Below, piece after piece: positions 1 through 5,815 of a stretch of DNA of 17,084 nt (within the stretch, counting starts at the first letter, position 1; each line of letters starts with the position of its first letter). The notes beneath the pieces were generated by a model. That model saw only the letters and a program-made list of their open reading frames with translations. It had not been told where the DNA came from and did no database searches. A program made the position numbers and the translations under genes. Source of the DNA: Planctomycetota bacterium (GTDB lineage: Bacteria; Planctomycetota; Planctomycetia; Pirellulales; Pirellulaceae); contig JAJDEH010000046.1 of assembly GCA_029259935.1 (NCBI GenBank), positions 1 through 17,084 of the forward strand. The letters are read 5' to 3'.

Positions 1-1
1 C

Positions 2-259
2 AGAGTGGAAATCGAGATACCGTTTAACGCGCCGCCTGACAAACCGTGTAAAATGTGGCATGAACACAATGAACAGATAGAAGAATTCGCGCTGGATATT
101 TGCGATCAGTATACCATTCAAGGCGATCTTTTTTCGCAGGCCATCTTGAACGACACGCCGGTCCCAACTCCGATCGAAGATGCTGTCAACAACATGAAAG
201 TCATCGAAGCAGTATTCCGAAGCGCTGAATCGGGAGCCTGGTCCGACGTGTCGAGTTAG
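2..259 (+). CDS. Gfo/Idh/MocA-family oxidoreductase, C-terminal fragment (5' end outside window)
   Basis: The frame is open from the window edge, so the gene starts upstream; the GTG at position 5 is probably internal. About 85 residues are visible. The sequence Q-G-D-L-F-S-Q-A-I-L-N-D-T-P-V-P-T-P-I-E-D-A, followed by a N-M-K-V-I-E-A-V-F-R-S-A-E-S-G-A-W tail, matches the usual end of NAD(P)-dependent Gfo/Idh/MocA sugar dehydrogenases, where this helix packs on the substrate-domain sheet. The Rossmann nucleotide-binding domain would lie outside the window, so substrate and cofactor cannot be read. This is a cytoplasmic enzyme family that is abundant in planctomycetes. The family call rests on the C-terminal motif only. 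Confidence 0.72.
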   Translation, partial: RVEIEIPFNAPPDKPCKMWHEHNEQIEEFALDICDQYTIQGDLFSQAILNDTPVPTPIEDAVNNMKVIEAVFRSAESGAWSDVSS

Positions 260-382
260 TACTGAAATGAGGCGAGAAGTATCACCTTCCAGGGCAACTC
301 ACGGCGACTCCGTTGCATCGTTATCCCGCAATTTCGTGACACAGAGTTCCTGTTTGGCGACAGCGAATTCCAGCTACGCAAT

Positions 383-1183
383 TCAAGTAAGCTTCGTGGC
401 TTTCGTTGCAATGTACGTGGGGATGTATTCGGAAATCGGCCATTCCGACCAGCGGGATTCAAACAACCCCGTGATCGCTAGACCTGCGTCGATCTGACCG
501 CCAACCTGATCTGCCAGTGAATGTCCGAACAAGAACGGCTGTTCGTCGTCAAGCCGCGCCTGCCTCTGCTCGGGCGAAAGACCAGTAAGATCAGAATACG
601 GGATTTTGTGACAGACTTTGAATTCGCCTTTTTCCATCAGTTGATCGTCGAACAGATAAACAATCGGATTGACGATTCCTGAAAGCAAGTTGGCTCCGGG
701 CTTCATGACTCGTGCCGCTTCCTTCCAGACCGGCAGTACATTGGGAACGAAGCAGTTAGAACAGGGATGAACAATCAAGTCGAAAGAGTCGTTTTCGAAC
801 ACCGAAAGGTCAGCCATGTCGCCTTGCGCCAGGTCTATTGCCAAGCCTTCACGGTCGGCCACGAGTTGGTCTTGAGATAGTTGAGCTGGCGAATTGTCAA
901 GCACGGTAACAATGGCTCCGGCCGCCGCGAGGATTGGAGCCTGTTGGCCTCCGCTACCGGCAAGGCAAAGAACTTTGATGGAACTCGCGCGGAAATCGGG
1001 AAACCACTCACGAGGAATGGGCTTCTCGGGCACGAGAAAGATCCGCCAGTCATCATTGCGGGCACGCTGCATCTCTTCCGATGAAACAGGAATCGTCCAG
1101 CGGTCATTCTTTCGAACTAGACTGTCCCATGCCGCACGGTTGTAGGCAACGATGTCATCCACCGGATCGAGTTTTGGGTTCAT
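383..1183 (-). CDS. Class I SAM-dependent methyltransferase (Methyltransf_11-like)
   Basis: 266 residues from an ATG at 1183. A Rossmann SAM-binding core begins near residue 70 with V-L-C-L-A-G-S-G-G-Q-Q (motif I). The strand V-T-V-L-D-N-S (about 92-98) has the acidic residue expected to bind the ribose. Motif II follows as G-D-M-A-D-L ... F-D-L-I-V-H-P (about 121-140). The end, I-S-E-Y-I-P-T-Y-I-A-T-K-A, is typical of small-molecule methyltransferases of this fold, so the protein appears complete. No signal peptide or membrane segment is seen; it should be cytoplasmic. The substrate cannot be inferred. No clear Shine-Dalgarno sequence precedes the ATG. The gene is a lone minus-strand gene, tail to tail with the oxidoreductase fragment across a 123-bp gap in which nothing is recognised. 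Confidence 0.85.
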   Translation of the reverse strand: MNPKLDPVDDIVAYNRAAWDSLVRKNDRWTIPVSSEEMQRARNDDWRIFLVPEKPIPREWFPDFRASSIKVLCLAGSGGQQAPILAAAGAIVTVLDNSPAQLSQDQLVADREGLAIDLAQGDMADLSVFENDSFDLIVHPCSNCFVPNVLPVWKEAARVMKPGANLLSGIVNPIVYLFDDQLMEKGEFKVCHKIPYSDLTGLSPEQRQARLDDEQPFLFGHSLADQVGGQIDAGLAITGLFESRWSEWPISEYIPTYIATKATKLT

Positions 1184-1705
1184 CGGTTGCCGGGTTTAAT
1201 TTGAAAGAAACTAACGAGCGAATCCCAGAAGGGATAGCTTGGTTATTGGAAGTTTCCGTCGATCACCTGTAGGCAGCCAAGTTGCAGCCTAACGCGCAGG
1301 AGTTTGATTTCCGTAAGTCGTATTGTAGCTTCGTGGTCACGGCTCTCGCTACGTGATAGGCCGTTTCTGTCTAGCGCTCATCGGGCCAACGGGGCAGGCC
1401 GTCTGCCGGGCTGCGGACACCGCGTCCGCCGCGGTACAGAACATGGGAGTGGATCATCGTGTGCGAACGTCCTTGTGGCTGAACAGTTCCGGCGCCGCTC
1501 GGAGCCACGTCCTGCCGCACAACTGCGGCGGTCAGTTCGACCGACTGCAATTCGCGGCCGTTTTTCGTGAAGGAGGTTGGACACACATGACGCGGACTAG
1601 CTCTCGGCTCTAACCTCAGAGGTGTCCGGACACACATGACACCGCCTGCATTTCCGCTGATTCGTTCCGAGGACACGTCAACCGCCCGCAGAAACCATCG
1701 GCTCT
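1184..1705. other. Long intergenic region with GC-rich hairpins and a 13-bp direct repeat
   Basis: No convincing gene; open frames here are short, overlap on both strands and lack ribosome sites. The stretch about 1380-1560 is clearly GC-richer than its surroundings. It holds ACCGCG/CGCGGT (1419-1424/1430-1435), the competing GCGGAC/GTCCGC (1413-1418/1424-1429), and GCCGCA-CAAC-TGCGGC (1514-1529). GGACACACATGAC occurs twice (1579-1591 and 1628-1640). TCGGCTCTAA occurs at 1605 and again at 1699, just before the 1706-1762 palindrome. This may be decayed mobile or cassette sequence; no function is assigned. Confidence 0.5.
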
Positions 1706-1762
1706 AATCTGCGTCGGAGTGAATCTCCTCGGCAGCGTAGGACGATGAATCCGACGCGGATT
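1706..1762. repeat. 57-bp imperfect palindrome, intact copy (P1)
   Basis: Arms AATCTGCGTCGGA (1706-1718) and TCCGACGCGGATT (1750-1762) are inverted with one mismatch in 13. An inner TCCT (1725-1728) and AGGA (1739-1742) can pair around the tip CGGCAGCGT. The two halves of this palindrome reappear at 2188-2220 and 4302-4324, separated by the IS110-type element. P1 therefore serves as an empty-site relative of the target. It lies just upstream of the 125-residue gene. Whether it is an attachment site, a REP-like element or a terminator is not known; there is no T-run. Confidence 0.75.
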
Positions 1763-1826
1763 TGGGAGTATCGCGTGAGTGATATAATCTATTCTCTTAC
1801 GTGCCAAAGCCCCAAGCGACGACTCG

Positions 1827-2204
1827 ATGAGTAGCAGACTGCCCGACTCGAACAACGTGTATTCCACGATTTCTTTCCCAGTGGACCTGAAATTGGCTGA
1901 GAGACTCCTTAAAGAAGAGTTCCCGAATGCGAAAGTTTGGATATACACTTCTGGATACAACGGTGCGAAGACGTTACATGTAGATTCCGAGACCGCGGAT
2001 TTCGAGGGCTACCCAGCATCCGACAGCAGACCAGACTACTTATTCAATGGAGGACTCGCCGGAGACGATGCCGAGGTAGTTGCGAAGGTATCTTCCATCT
2101 TTCAACGTTTTGATGATGCTGGATTGCAATTGACTATTGAAGCGTATGGCTCAGACAACGAACTCATCTGCCGTTTGCCCGGCAAAGCAGATGCGTCGGC
2201 GTGA
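1827..2204 (+). CDS. Hypothetical protein, 125 aa, in a palindrome-flanked unit
   Basis: Not recognised. It starts at an ATG with no clear Shine-Dalgarno sequence. The protein is soluble, moderately acidic and lacks a signal peptide. It seems to alternate strands and helices: V-Y-S-T-I-S-F-P-V-D at the start, then A-E-R-L-L-K-E-E-F, later a helix A-E-V-V-A-K-V-S-S-I-F-Q-R-F and a strand L-Q-L-T-I-E-A-Y. Its stop codon (2202-2204) lies inside the left arm of a palindromic repeat whose intact relative lies 64 bp upstream of the start. The gene is thus bracketed by two copies of the same palindrome, like a gene cassette. The coding call is supported by regular protein-like composition over the whole frame. 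Function unknown. Confidence 0.65.
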   Translation: MSSRLPDSNNVYSTISFPVDLKLAERLLKEEFPNAKVWIYTSGYNGAKTLHVDSETADFEGYPASDSRPDYLFNGGLAGDDAEVVAKVSSIFQRFDDAGLQLTIEAYGSDNELICRLPGKADASA

Positions 2205-2220
2205 AACTCCTCGGCAGCGT
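2188..2220. repeat. Left half of the palindromic repeat, split by the IS110-type element (P2 left)
   Basis: The stretch from 2192 to 2220 matches P1 positions 1710-1738 with two substitutions, including the shared core CTCCTCGGCAGCGT. Similarity stops exactly at 2220 and resumes with the other half of the repeat at 4302. It contains the stop codon of the 125-residue gene. Confidence 0.75.
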
Positions 2221-2222
2221 TG

Positions 2223-2228
2223 TATGAC
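2223..2228 (+). promoter_or_regulatory. Left-end -10 half of a promoter formed on circularisation
   Basis: TATGAC lies two bases inside the left end. In the linear inserted form it has no good -35 partner from the target. In a circle, the TTGACA at 4280-4285 would lie about 16-18 bp upstream, depending on the exact crossover. IS110-family elements such as IS492 and IS621 are known to build a junction promoter this way. Predicted start near 2235. Confidence 0.5.
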
Positions 2229-2234
2229 TGAGTT

Positions 2235-2430
2235 TTGACCCAACCGAGACGTCATGGCAGACTGATCGGTTGTGGAAGTTGTGAGGAGATCTGGTTCATC
2301 TGCGTAAGGCTTTGACCTTTAGTCCGAGCATGATCCCTCCGACCTTTGATTGAGACTTTGTTACTTCTTACGGCTTTGACCGGCTGATCACAAGGCTACC
2401 GCCATCAAAGGATTCTCGGAGGAAGCTCAC
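2235..2430 (+). ncRNA. Candidate bridge RNA in the IS110 left end
   Basis: The position is that of the bridge RNA in the IS110 subgroup: between the left end and the recombinase start. Visible structure includes a perfect 7-bp stem CAACCGA/TCGGTTG (2241-2247/2266-2272) closing an 18-nt loop. CGTAAG/CTTACG (2303-2308/2367-2372) and CCTTTGA/TCAAAGG (2343-2349/2405-2411) also pair, but the last two cross each other, so they are alternatives or a pseudoknot. GTTACTTCT (2360-2368) matches 8 of 9 bases of GTTACATCT at the right end (4292-4300), where a donor guide might be expected. GGCTTTGACC occurs twice (2308, 2372). Target-guide segments could not be assigned with confidence, and the 3' end is a guess. 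Confidence 0.45.
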
Positions 2431-2442
2431 GACTGCCGAAAC

Positions 2443-2458
2443 TGCAGCGCAATCTGCA
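2443..2458 (+). promoter_or_regulatory. Small hairpin just upstream of the recombinase ribosome site
   Basis: TGCAG (2443-2447) and CTGCA (2454-2458) can form a 5-bp stem with a 6-nt loop. It ends five bases before the GGGAG ribosome-binding sequence at 2463-2467. It may mark the end of the bridge-RNA region or modulate translation of the recombinase; no direct evidence. Confidence 0.3.
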
Positions 2459-2476
2459 AGCAGGGAGCACTTGAAA

Positions 2477-4210
2477 ATGTCGTCGACCTTATCATCGGAA
2501 GCGGTTGCGATTGGTGTCGGTCTTGATACCGCTCGCTATGGACATCATGCCACGTTTTTGCGGGAGGACCGCCAGCTGGCAACCAAACCCTTGGAGTTTC
2601 TTGAGTGCCAAGACGGCTACCAACAATTGGAAGCCGTTTTGCGCAAATTGGCTGAGCAGGATGGCAACGTTCACTTTCACATCCGTGTTGATTCGGCCAG
2701 TCAGTACGCGACGAATTTGTTGACTTTCCTGAATCGTCTTCCTTGGCCAAAGACTATTTCGGTTGGCCAGCCGTTGCAAAATAAGCGTTATCGCGAAGTT
2801 CATTTTCCCAAACGAAAAGCGGACGCGACAGATAGTCGTGCTTGTGCACGTTTTGCCATCGTCGAGCGACCGAAAGAGTCTGCTGTGGACAGCTCGCAAT
2901 TGCTGGCGTTACAGGACGCCGCCAGTCGCCTTGAGTTTCAAGTGAAGCAATCTACCCGTGAAGTAAACCGCTTACACAATCTGTTGAGTCGGGTCTTTCC
3001 TGAATTGGCAACGCTGCAAAATGATCTGCAGGTTCGTTGGGTGCTCTGCTTGTTAGAGAAATATCCTACAGCCCAACGGATCGCCAAAGCTCGACTGGAC
3101 TCACTGACCAGTATACGGTTTCTGCGAGCTAAGAAGGCGGAGCGAATCCATTTAGCGGCTAAGCACTCAGTGGCGGCCATGGGCGGACCTGTCATGGAAG
3201 AAGTTGTACGTGAGTCGGTCCGTGCGCTACAAGCATCGCTCAACACGGAAAAAAGGCTGCAAAAACTATTGATTCATGCCTTTCGAGAGCTACCGGACAA
3301 GCGGGCACGGCAGATCGCCACGATTAAAGGAATCGGCGAACGAACTGCCGCCGTTCTTGCCGCCAAAATTGGCTCCATCGATCGCTTTCCAACGGCCAGT
3401 CATTTGACCAGTTTCTTTGGTGTGTTTCCTGAAGAAAAGACATCCGGTGTTGATCGCGCCGGCAATCCGCTCCCGACGGTGATGCGAATGTCACGGAAGG
3501 GAAACGACCTGGTTCGCAAATGCTTGTGGATGAGCGCTATGTCTGCCGTCACTTTCAACCCGGCGGTGAAAGCCCTCTATGCACGGTTGAAGCAGCGCGG
3601 GCGGAGAGGTGACGTGGCGCTGGGACACTGCATGAAGAAACTTGTGCACCAGGTGTTCGGTATCTGGACAAGTGGGAAACCGTTTGATGCTAAACGAGCT
3701 GCTCAAAGTCGCGACGGAAGCTGCGATCAGCAGCAGAAGGTAGACGAAAACAAAACAGAGGCCGAAGGCCGTAAAACAGGGGAAACCCCAGTCGGAGAAC
3801 CGGTCACTCCAGCCTCAACCGATATCGTCCCACCGCGGCAACCATTCGTCAAGCAAGCAACGCCATCAAGTGAAAGCACAAACGGCTCGATCGATTTCGC
3901 CTACTTGCGCAGCCAGATCTCGATGGAGCAAGTCTTGCAGCATTTGGGCTACTTCGATCGTCTACGAGGTGGCGGACTTCAGCGTCGAGGTCCCTGCCCC
4001 ATCCATGGTACGAAACGGGAACGTGGAAGAAGTTTCTCGGTTCACTTGGGGAAAGACGTCTTTCAATGTTTTCACCCTCCCTGCGGAGCCAGTGGAAACA
4101 TACTCGACCTCTGGTGTGCCGTCCATCAACTGACCACCTACGAAGGAGCTCAGCACCTCGCACGTACCTTCGACCTGGAACTTAACGGAGGAGAGAAGAG
4201 GAACCCGTAA
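2477..4210 (+). CDS. IS110-family recombinase fused to a C-terminal CHC2 zinc finger
   Basis: 577 residues from ATG 2477 (GGGAG nine bases upstream; a TTG at 2471 is less well spaced). The N-terminal RuvC-like DEDD domain (about 10-165) shows D17 in G-V-G-L-D-T, an acidic residue at D72 where the family usually has Glu, and D116/D119 in K-A-D-A-T-D-S. The Transposase_20 domain (about 279-365) has I-K-G-I-G-E-R-T-A and the conserved serine S323 in K-T-S-G. A polar linker of about 75 residues follows. A primase-type CHC2 finger (about 470-560) then has C507-P-I-H510, C531-F-H-P-P-C536, and G-A-S-G-N-I-L-D-L-W. Ordinary IS110 recombinases are about 320-450 residues and end after the Ser domain. 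The frame is uninterrupted, so this is a real fusion. It should catalyse RNA-guided excision and insertion; the finger's role is unknown. Confidence 0.9.
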   Translation: MSSTLSSEAVAIGVGLDTARYGHHATFLREDRQLATKPLEFLECQDGYQQLEAVLRKLAEQDGNVHFHIRVDSASQYATNLLTFLNRLPWPKTISVGQPLQNKRYREVHFPKRKADATDSRACARFAIVERPKESAVDSSQLLALQDAASRLEFQVKQSTREVNRLHNLLSRVFPELATLQNDLQVRWVLCLLEKYPTAQRIAKARLDSLTSIRFLRAKKAERIHLAAKHSVAAMGGPVMEEVVRESVRALQASLNTEKRLQKLLIHAFRELPDKRARQIATIKGIGERTAAVLAAKIGSIDRFPTASHLTSFFGVFPEEKTSGVDRAGNPLPTVMRMSRKGNDLVRKCLWMSAMSAVTFNPAVKALYARLKQRGRRGDVALGHCMKKLVHQVFGIWTSGKPFDAKRAAQSRDGSCDQQQKVDENKTEAEGRKTGETPVGEPVTPASTDIVPPRQPFVKQATPSSESTNGSIDFAYLRSQISMEQVLQHLGYFDRLRGGGLQRRGPCPIHGTKRERGRSFSVHLGKDVFQCFHPPCGASGNILDLWCAVHQLTTYEGAQHLARTFDLELNGGEKRNP

Positions 4211-4225
4211 CACCGAACCCGTAAC
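4201..4225 (+). repeat. Tandem 11-bp repeat at the recombinase stop codon
   Basis: GAACCCGTAAC occurs at 4201-4211 and 4215-4225, a 14-bp period. The first copy contains the TAA stop of the recombinase and the second repeats the same stop in another frame. It may be a slippage duplication in the short right end. Confidence 0.6.
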
Positions 4226-4247
4226 CAACAGGAGCCCAATACGAAAC

Positions 4248-4271
4248 AAAAAAGTGGGGGTCATCACCCCC
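4248..4271 (-). terminator. Rho-independent terminator reading leftwards, in the IS right end
   Basis: Read on the minus strand, GGGGGT (from 4271) and ACCCCC (to 4256) form a 6-bp GC stem with a 4-nt loop. Two bases later comes a run of six T (4253-4248). On the + strand the stem is not followed by T. It would stop transcription entering the element from the right and so limit antisense RNA against the recombinase mRNA. Confidence 0.6.
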
Positions 4272-4279
4272 GACCAAAA

Positions 4280-4285
4280 TTGACA
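4280..4285 (+). promoter_or_regulatory. Right-end -35 box (TTGACA)
   Basis: A perfect sigma-70 -35 hexamer pointing outward, with 16 bases between it and the right boundary of the element. In the inserted form it would drive transcription into 4302 onward only if the target supplied a -10. In the circular form it pairs with TATGAC at the left end to read into the candidate bridge RNA and recombinase. Confidence 0.55.
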
Positions 4286-4301
4286 TTCATCGTTACATCT
4301 C

Positions 4302-4324
4302 GGACGATGATTCCGACGCGGATT
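4302..4324. repeat. Right half of the palindromic repeat, split by the IS110-type element (P2 right)
   Basis: GGACGATGATTCCGACGCGG and the following ATT match P1 positions 1739-1761 with one substitution. Joined to 2188-2220 it restores a palindrome like P1, with the insertion at the tip. Confidence 0.75.
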
Positions 4325-4566
4325 CGGAAGACACTCGATGTGTCCACATCGCTGAGCTGTCGGAGCAATCAAAGCTCCGCGATTCCTCGCTAGCGGCAGG
4401 TGAAATGTCAAGGTCGGTGGGCGAATTCGAGTGCCCTCTCCATCACCCGCAGGTCGGGCAACGCTATGATGTGGGATAACCACAGACGGCAACGAATTCG
4501 TATCGTTATATCACTTACTGCGTGAGGTCAAATCGACCTCCGAACATCGAGCAAGACACCGTCGAG
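4325..4566. other. Intergenic region with several short palindromes
   Basis: No gene is supported here unless the downstream gene uses the GTG at 4522. Palindromes: CGATGTG-TC-CACATCG (4336-4351), CGGAGC/GCTCCG with a 7-nt loop (4361-4379), and the self-complementary ACGAATTCGT (4492-4501). The last is flanked by ATAAC (4476-4480) and GTTAT (4505-4509), a weak recall of the AAC...GTT ends of attC sites. It could be the decayed 3' part of a lost cassette. Confidence 0.4.
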
Positions 4567-5031
4567 ATGCATCTTCGCTTTGAATCACGATTGGATTTCG
4601 CAGCACTTGCGAGAGCCCTTTGCGTCGACTTGACCGAGGATAGCATCGACTACGACTATGAGAACGTGTACGAGTGGATGTACGTTGACCTCCCGCAAAT
4701 CGAGTTCTCGCTGAATGTTTCACGTGAACACGGATGGGCTGACATCGAAGATGAAATGCTCGATAAGTACGAACACCATAAGCCGCAACTTAGAGAGCTT
4801 GTCCAGCCTGGGCTTGTATACGTGTTTGGCTGGAGTCGTGAGACGGACGACTACGTCGATGATCTTCCCGACTTCCTTCCATCATTGGTCGCAGACCGAC
4901 TTGGCGTCGATGTGTCAGTCTTCTCCCGCAGAATAAACGTGGACAGTTCTGATGGGGAGCCGATTGCGGTGGTTCGTCCCGCAAAAGCTGTCGACCCACA
5001 AAACGACAGACGCCAACCTGCGTCGAAGTGA
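4567..5031 (+). CDS. Hypothetical acidic protein, 154 aa, ending in a palindrome
   Basis: Not recognised. I chose ATG 4567 because the protein then starts with a strand-like M-H-L-R-F-E-S; an upstream GTG at 4522 would add 15 polar residues. Neither start has a good ribosome site. The protein is strongly acidic (D-Y-D-Y-E-N-V-Y-E-W-M near the start, E-T-D-D-Y-V-D-D-L-P-D-F in the middle), soluble, and has no signal peptide or membrane segment. Its Trp/Tyr-rich acidic make-up resembles small accessory proteins such as immunity or inhibitor proteins, but I cannot place it in a family. The stop codon (5029-5031) lies inside an inverted repeat, as does that of the 125-residue gene upstream. Confidence 0.6.
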   Translation: MHLRFESRLDFAALARALCVDLTEDSIDYDYENVYEWMYVDLPQIEFSLNVSREHGWADIEDEMLDKYEHHKPQLRELVQPGLVYVFGWSRETDDYVDDLPDFLPSLVADRLGVDVSVFSRRINVDSSDGEPIAVVRPAKAVDPQNDRRQPASK

Positions 5032-5056
5032 AACACCGGCGCAGGTTTGACGCAGG
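5015..5056. repeat. Gene-terminal palindrome with two alternative stems (P3)
   Basis: AACCTGCG (5015-5022) pairs exactly with CGCAGGTT (5040-5047). The overlapping CCTGCGTC (5017-5024) pairs exactly with GACGCAGG (5049-5056). Only one stem can form at a time. The segment CTGCGTCGAAGTGAAAC resembles the left arm of the 1706 and 2188 palindromes, so P3 is probably a diverged relative. It contains the stop codon of the upstream gene. There is no T-run, so a classical terminator is unlikely. Confidence 0.6.
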
Positions 5057-5327
5057 CCACGTCCACCTGAGCGCGCTGCGGCTGGTGCCGTTCTGACTCG
5101 CTGGCAGTGGCGATGCTACTACCGTGGCTGGCTGCTAGGAGCCGCTTCCTTAGCGGTCGCGCACGCCGAATGCAGTTTGATCCATCCGTTTGTCGCCGAG
5201 GTTTGTCCAACCTGCGCGTGCAACATGACGGCGGAAATTACTTCGGTGTACGCCTCGTGGACGCCACCGACGCGCGTTGATGGTCGTTCGTTCTTGACTG
5301 GGAGTGACTGTTTTGCAGGCGGCGTGG
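5057..5327. other. Intergenic region, no gene supported
   Basis: Open frames exist on both strands (for example a minus-strand frame 5119-5358), but they lack ribosome sites and family features. No strong hairpin or promoter is seen. This stretch leads into the dispersed repeat at 5328. Confidence 0.4.
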
Positions 5328-5469
5328 GGCCTTCGACGGTGTCGCGTTCGTGTCTCATTTGACGAGTTTTCGGCGTTTTTATGTGCGAGATGGGTTCTCG
5401 GACCTGAATTGAAGGAAGTTAAGTATGGAGAGCGCTTTGGGGGTGTATCGCGTCGTCGATCCGATCAAT
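5328..5469 (+). repeat. Dispersed 142-bp repeat, copy A
   Basis: About 87% identical by hand alignment (roughly 18 differences) to copy B at 9780-9920, in the same orientation. It ends inside the first codons of the LRR gene and carries that gene's ribosome-binding sequence AAGGAAG (5412-5418). On the minus strand both copies open a frame beginning M-x-H-E-R-x-T-V-E-G, which may cause small spurious gene calls. Confidence 0.8.
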
Positions 5470-5815
5470 CAACAGCCGTTGACCAACGAAGGCTTGGATC
5501 ACGTCGCCGCGATTCCGGACATAGCCAAAGTCCGATTCGTCGCTCGAGCGATTGACGACGAGGGCTTGAGTCATTTCATTGACGCTGCAAACGCAAACTC
5601 CCGACGCCCTCAGTGGCTCGGGCTGTACCGTGTTGACGTCACGGGACGCGAGTATTGAACGGCTCAAGAAATACAAGGACCTGGAACGGTTGATGCTTTC
5701 GTACACGGGACTGTCTCCGGTCGGAGTAGATCGTCTAATTCAAGAGCTTCCAAGTTGCGAGATCGAATATAGGTTGCTACCAAGGACTGACCGCTCAGCG
5801 AATGCCGGCGATTAA
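5425..5815 (+). pseudogene. Leucine-rich-repeat protein gene, frameshifted
   Basis: The first frame starts at ATG 5425 with AAGGAAG six bases upstream and encodes LRR-like units: L-T-N-E-G-L-D-H-V-A, then I-D-D-E-G-L-S-H-F-I, then W-L-G-L-Y-R-V-D-V-T-G. It stops at 5656-5658. The same repeat pattern continues in the next frame from about 5648: I-E-R-L-K-K-Y-K-D-L-E-R-L-M-L-S-Y-T-G-L, then L-I-Q-E-L-P-S-C-E-I-E-Y, ending at 5815. One extra base near 5645-5655 (around GAGTATTGA) explains the break. Rejoined, the product would be about 130 residues, short for a planctomycete LRR protein, which are often several hundred. No signal peptide is seen. It is either a decaying gene fragment or a sequencing error in a small LRR protein. 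Confidence 0.65.

Larger units (their letters stand above)
2221..4301 (+). mobile_element. Complete IS110-group insertion element, about 2.08 kb
   Basis: Boundaries come from comparison with the intact palindrome P1: similarity breaks after 2220 and resumes at 4302, so the ends are good to about 1-3 bp. There are no terminal inverted repeats and no obvious target duplication, as is usual for IS110 elements. The left non-coding end is long (about 256 bp) and the right end short (about 91 bp), the arrangement of the IS110 rather than the IS1111 subgroup. One gene encodes the recombinase. A TTGACA box near the right end and a TATGAC box at the left end would be joined into a promoter in the circular form. 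The insertion point is the tip of an imperfect palindrome. Confidence 0.8.

Noticed and set aside
1281..1300. GCCTAAC near 1288 as an attC end
   Set aside because: No matching GTTRRRY within a normal attC length downstream, so a single 7-mer is not evidence.
1371..1676. 101-codon minus-strand frame in the GC-rich gap
   Set aside because: No ribosome site, Arg/Pro-rich composition typical of a GC-rich shadow frame, and overlapping frames on both strands.
2221..4301. Terminal inverted repeats of the insertion element
   Set aside because: The two ends were compared in inverted orientation and show no meaningful match, as expected for the IS110 family.
5119..5358. 79-codon minus-strand frame starting in repeat copy A
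   Set aside because: Its first ten residues come from the dispersed repeat and recur in copy B with a different continuation. No ribosome site or family feature; likely not a gene.
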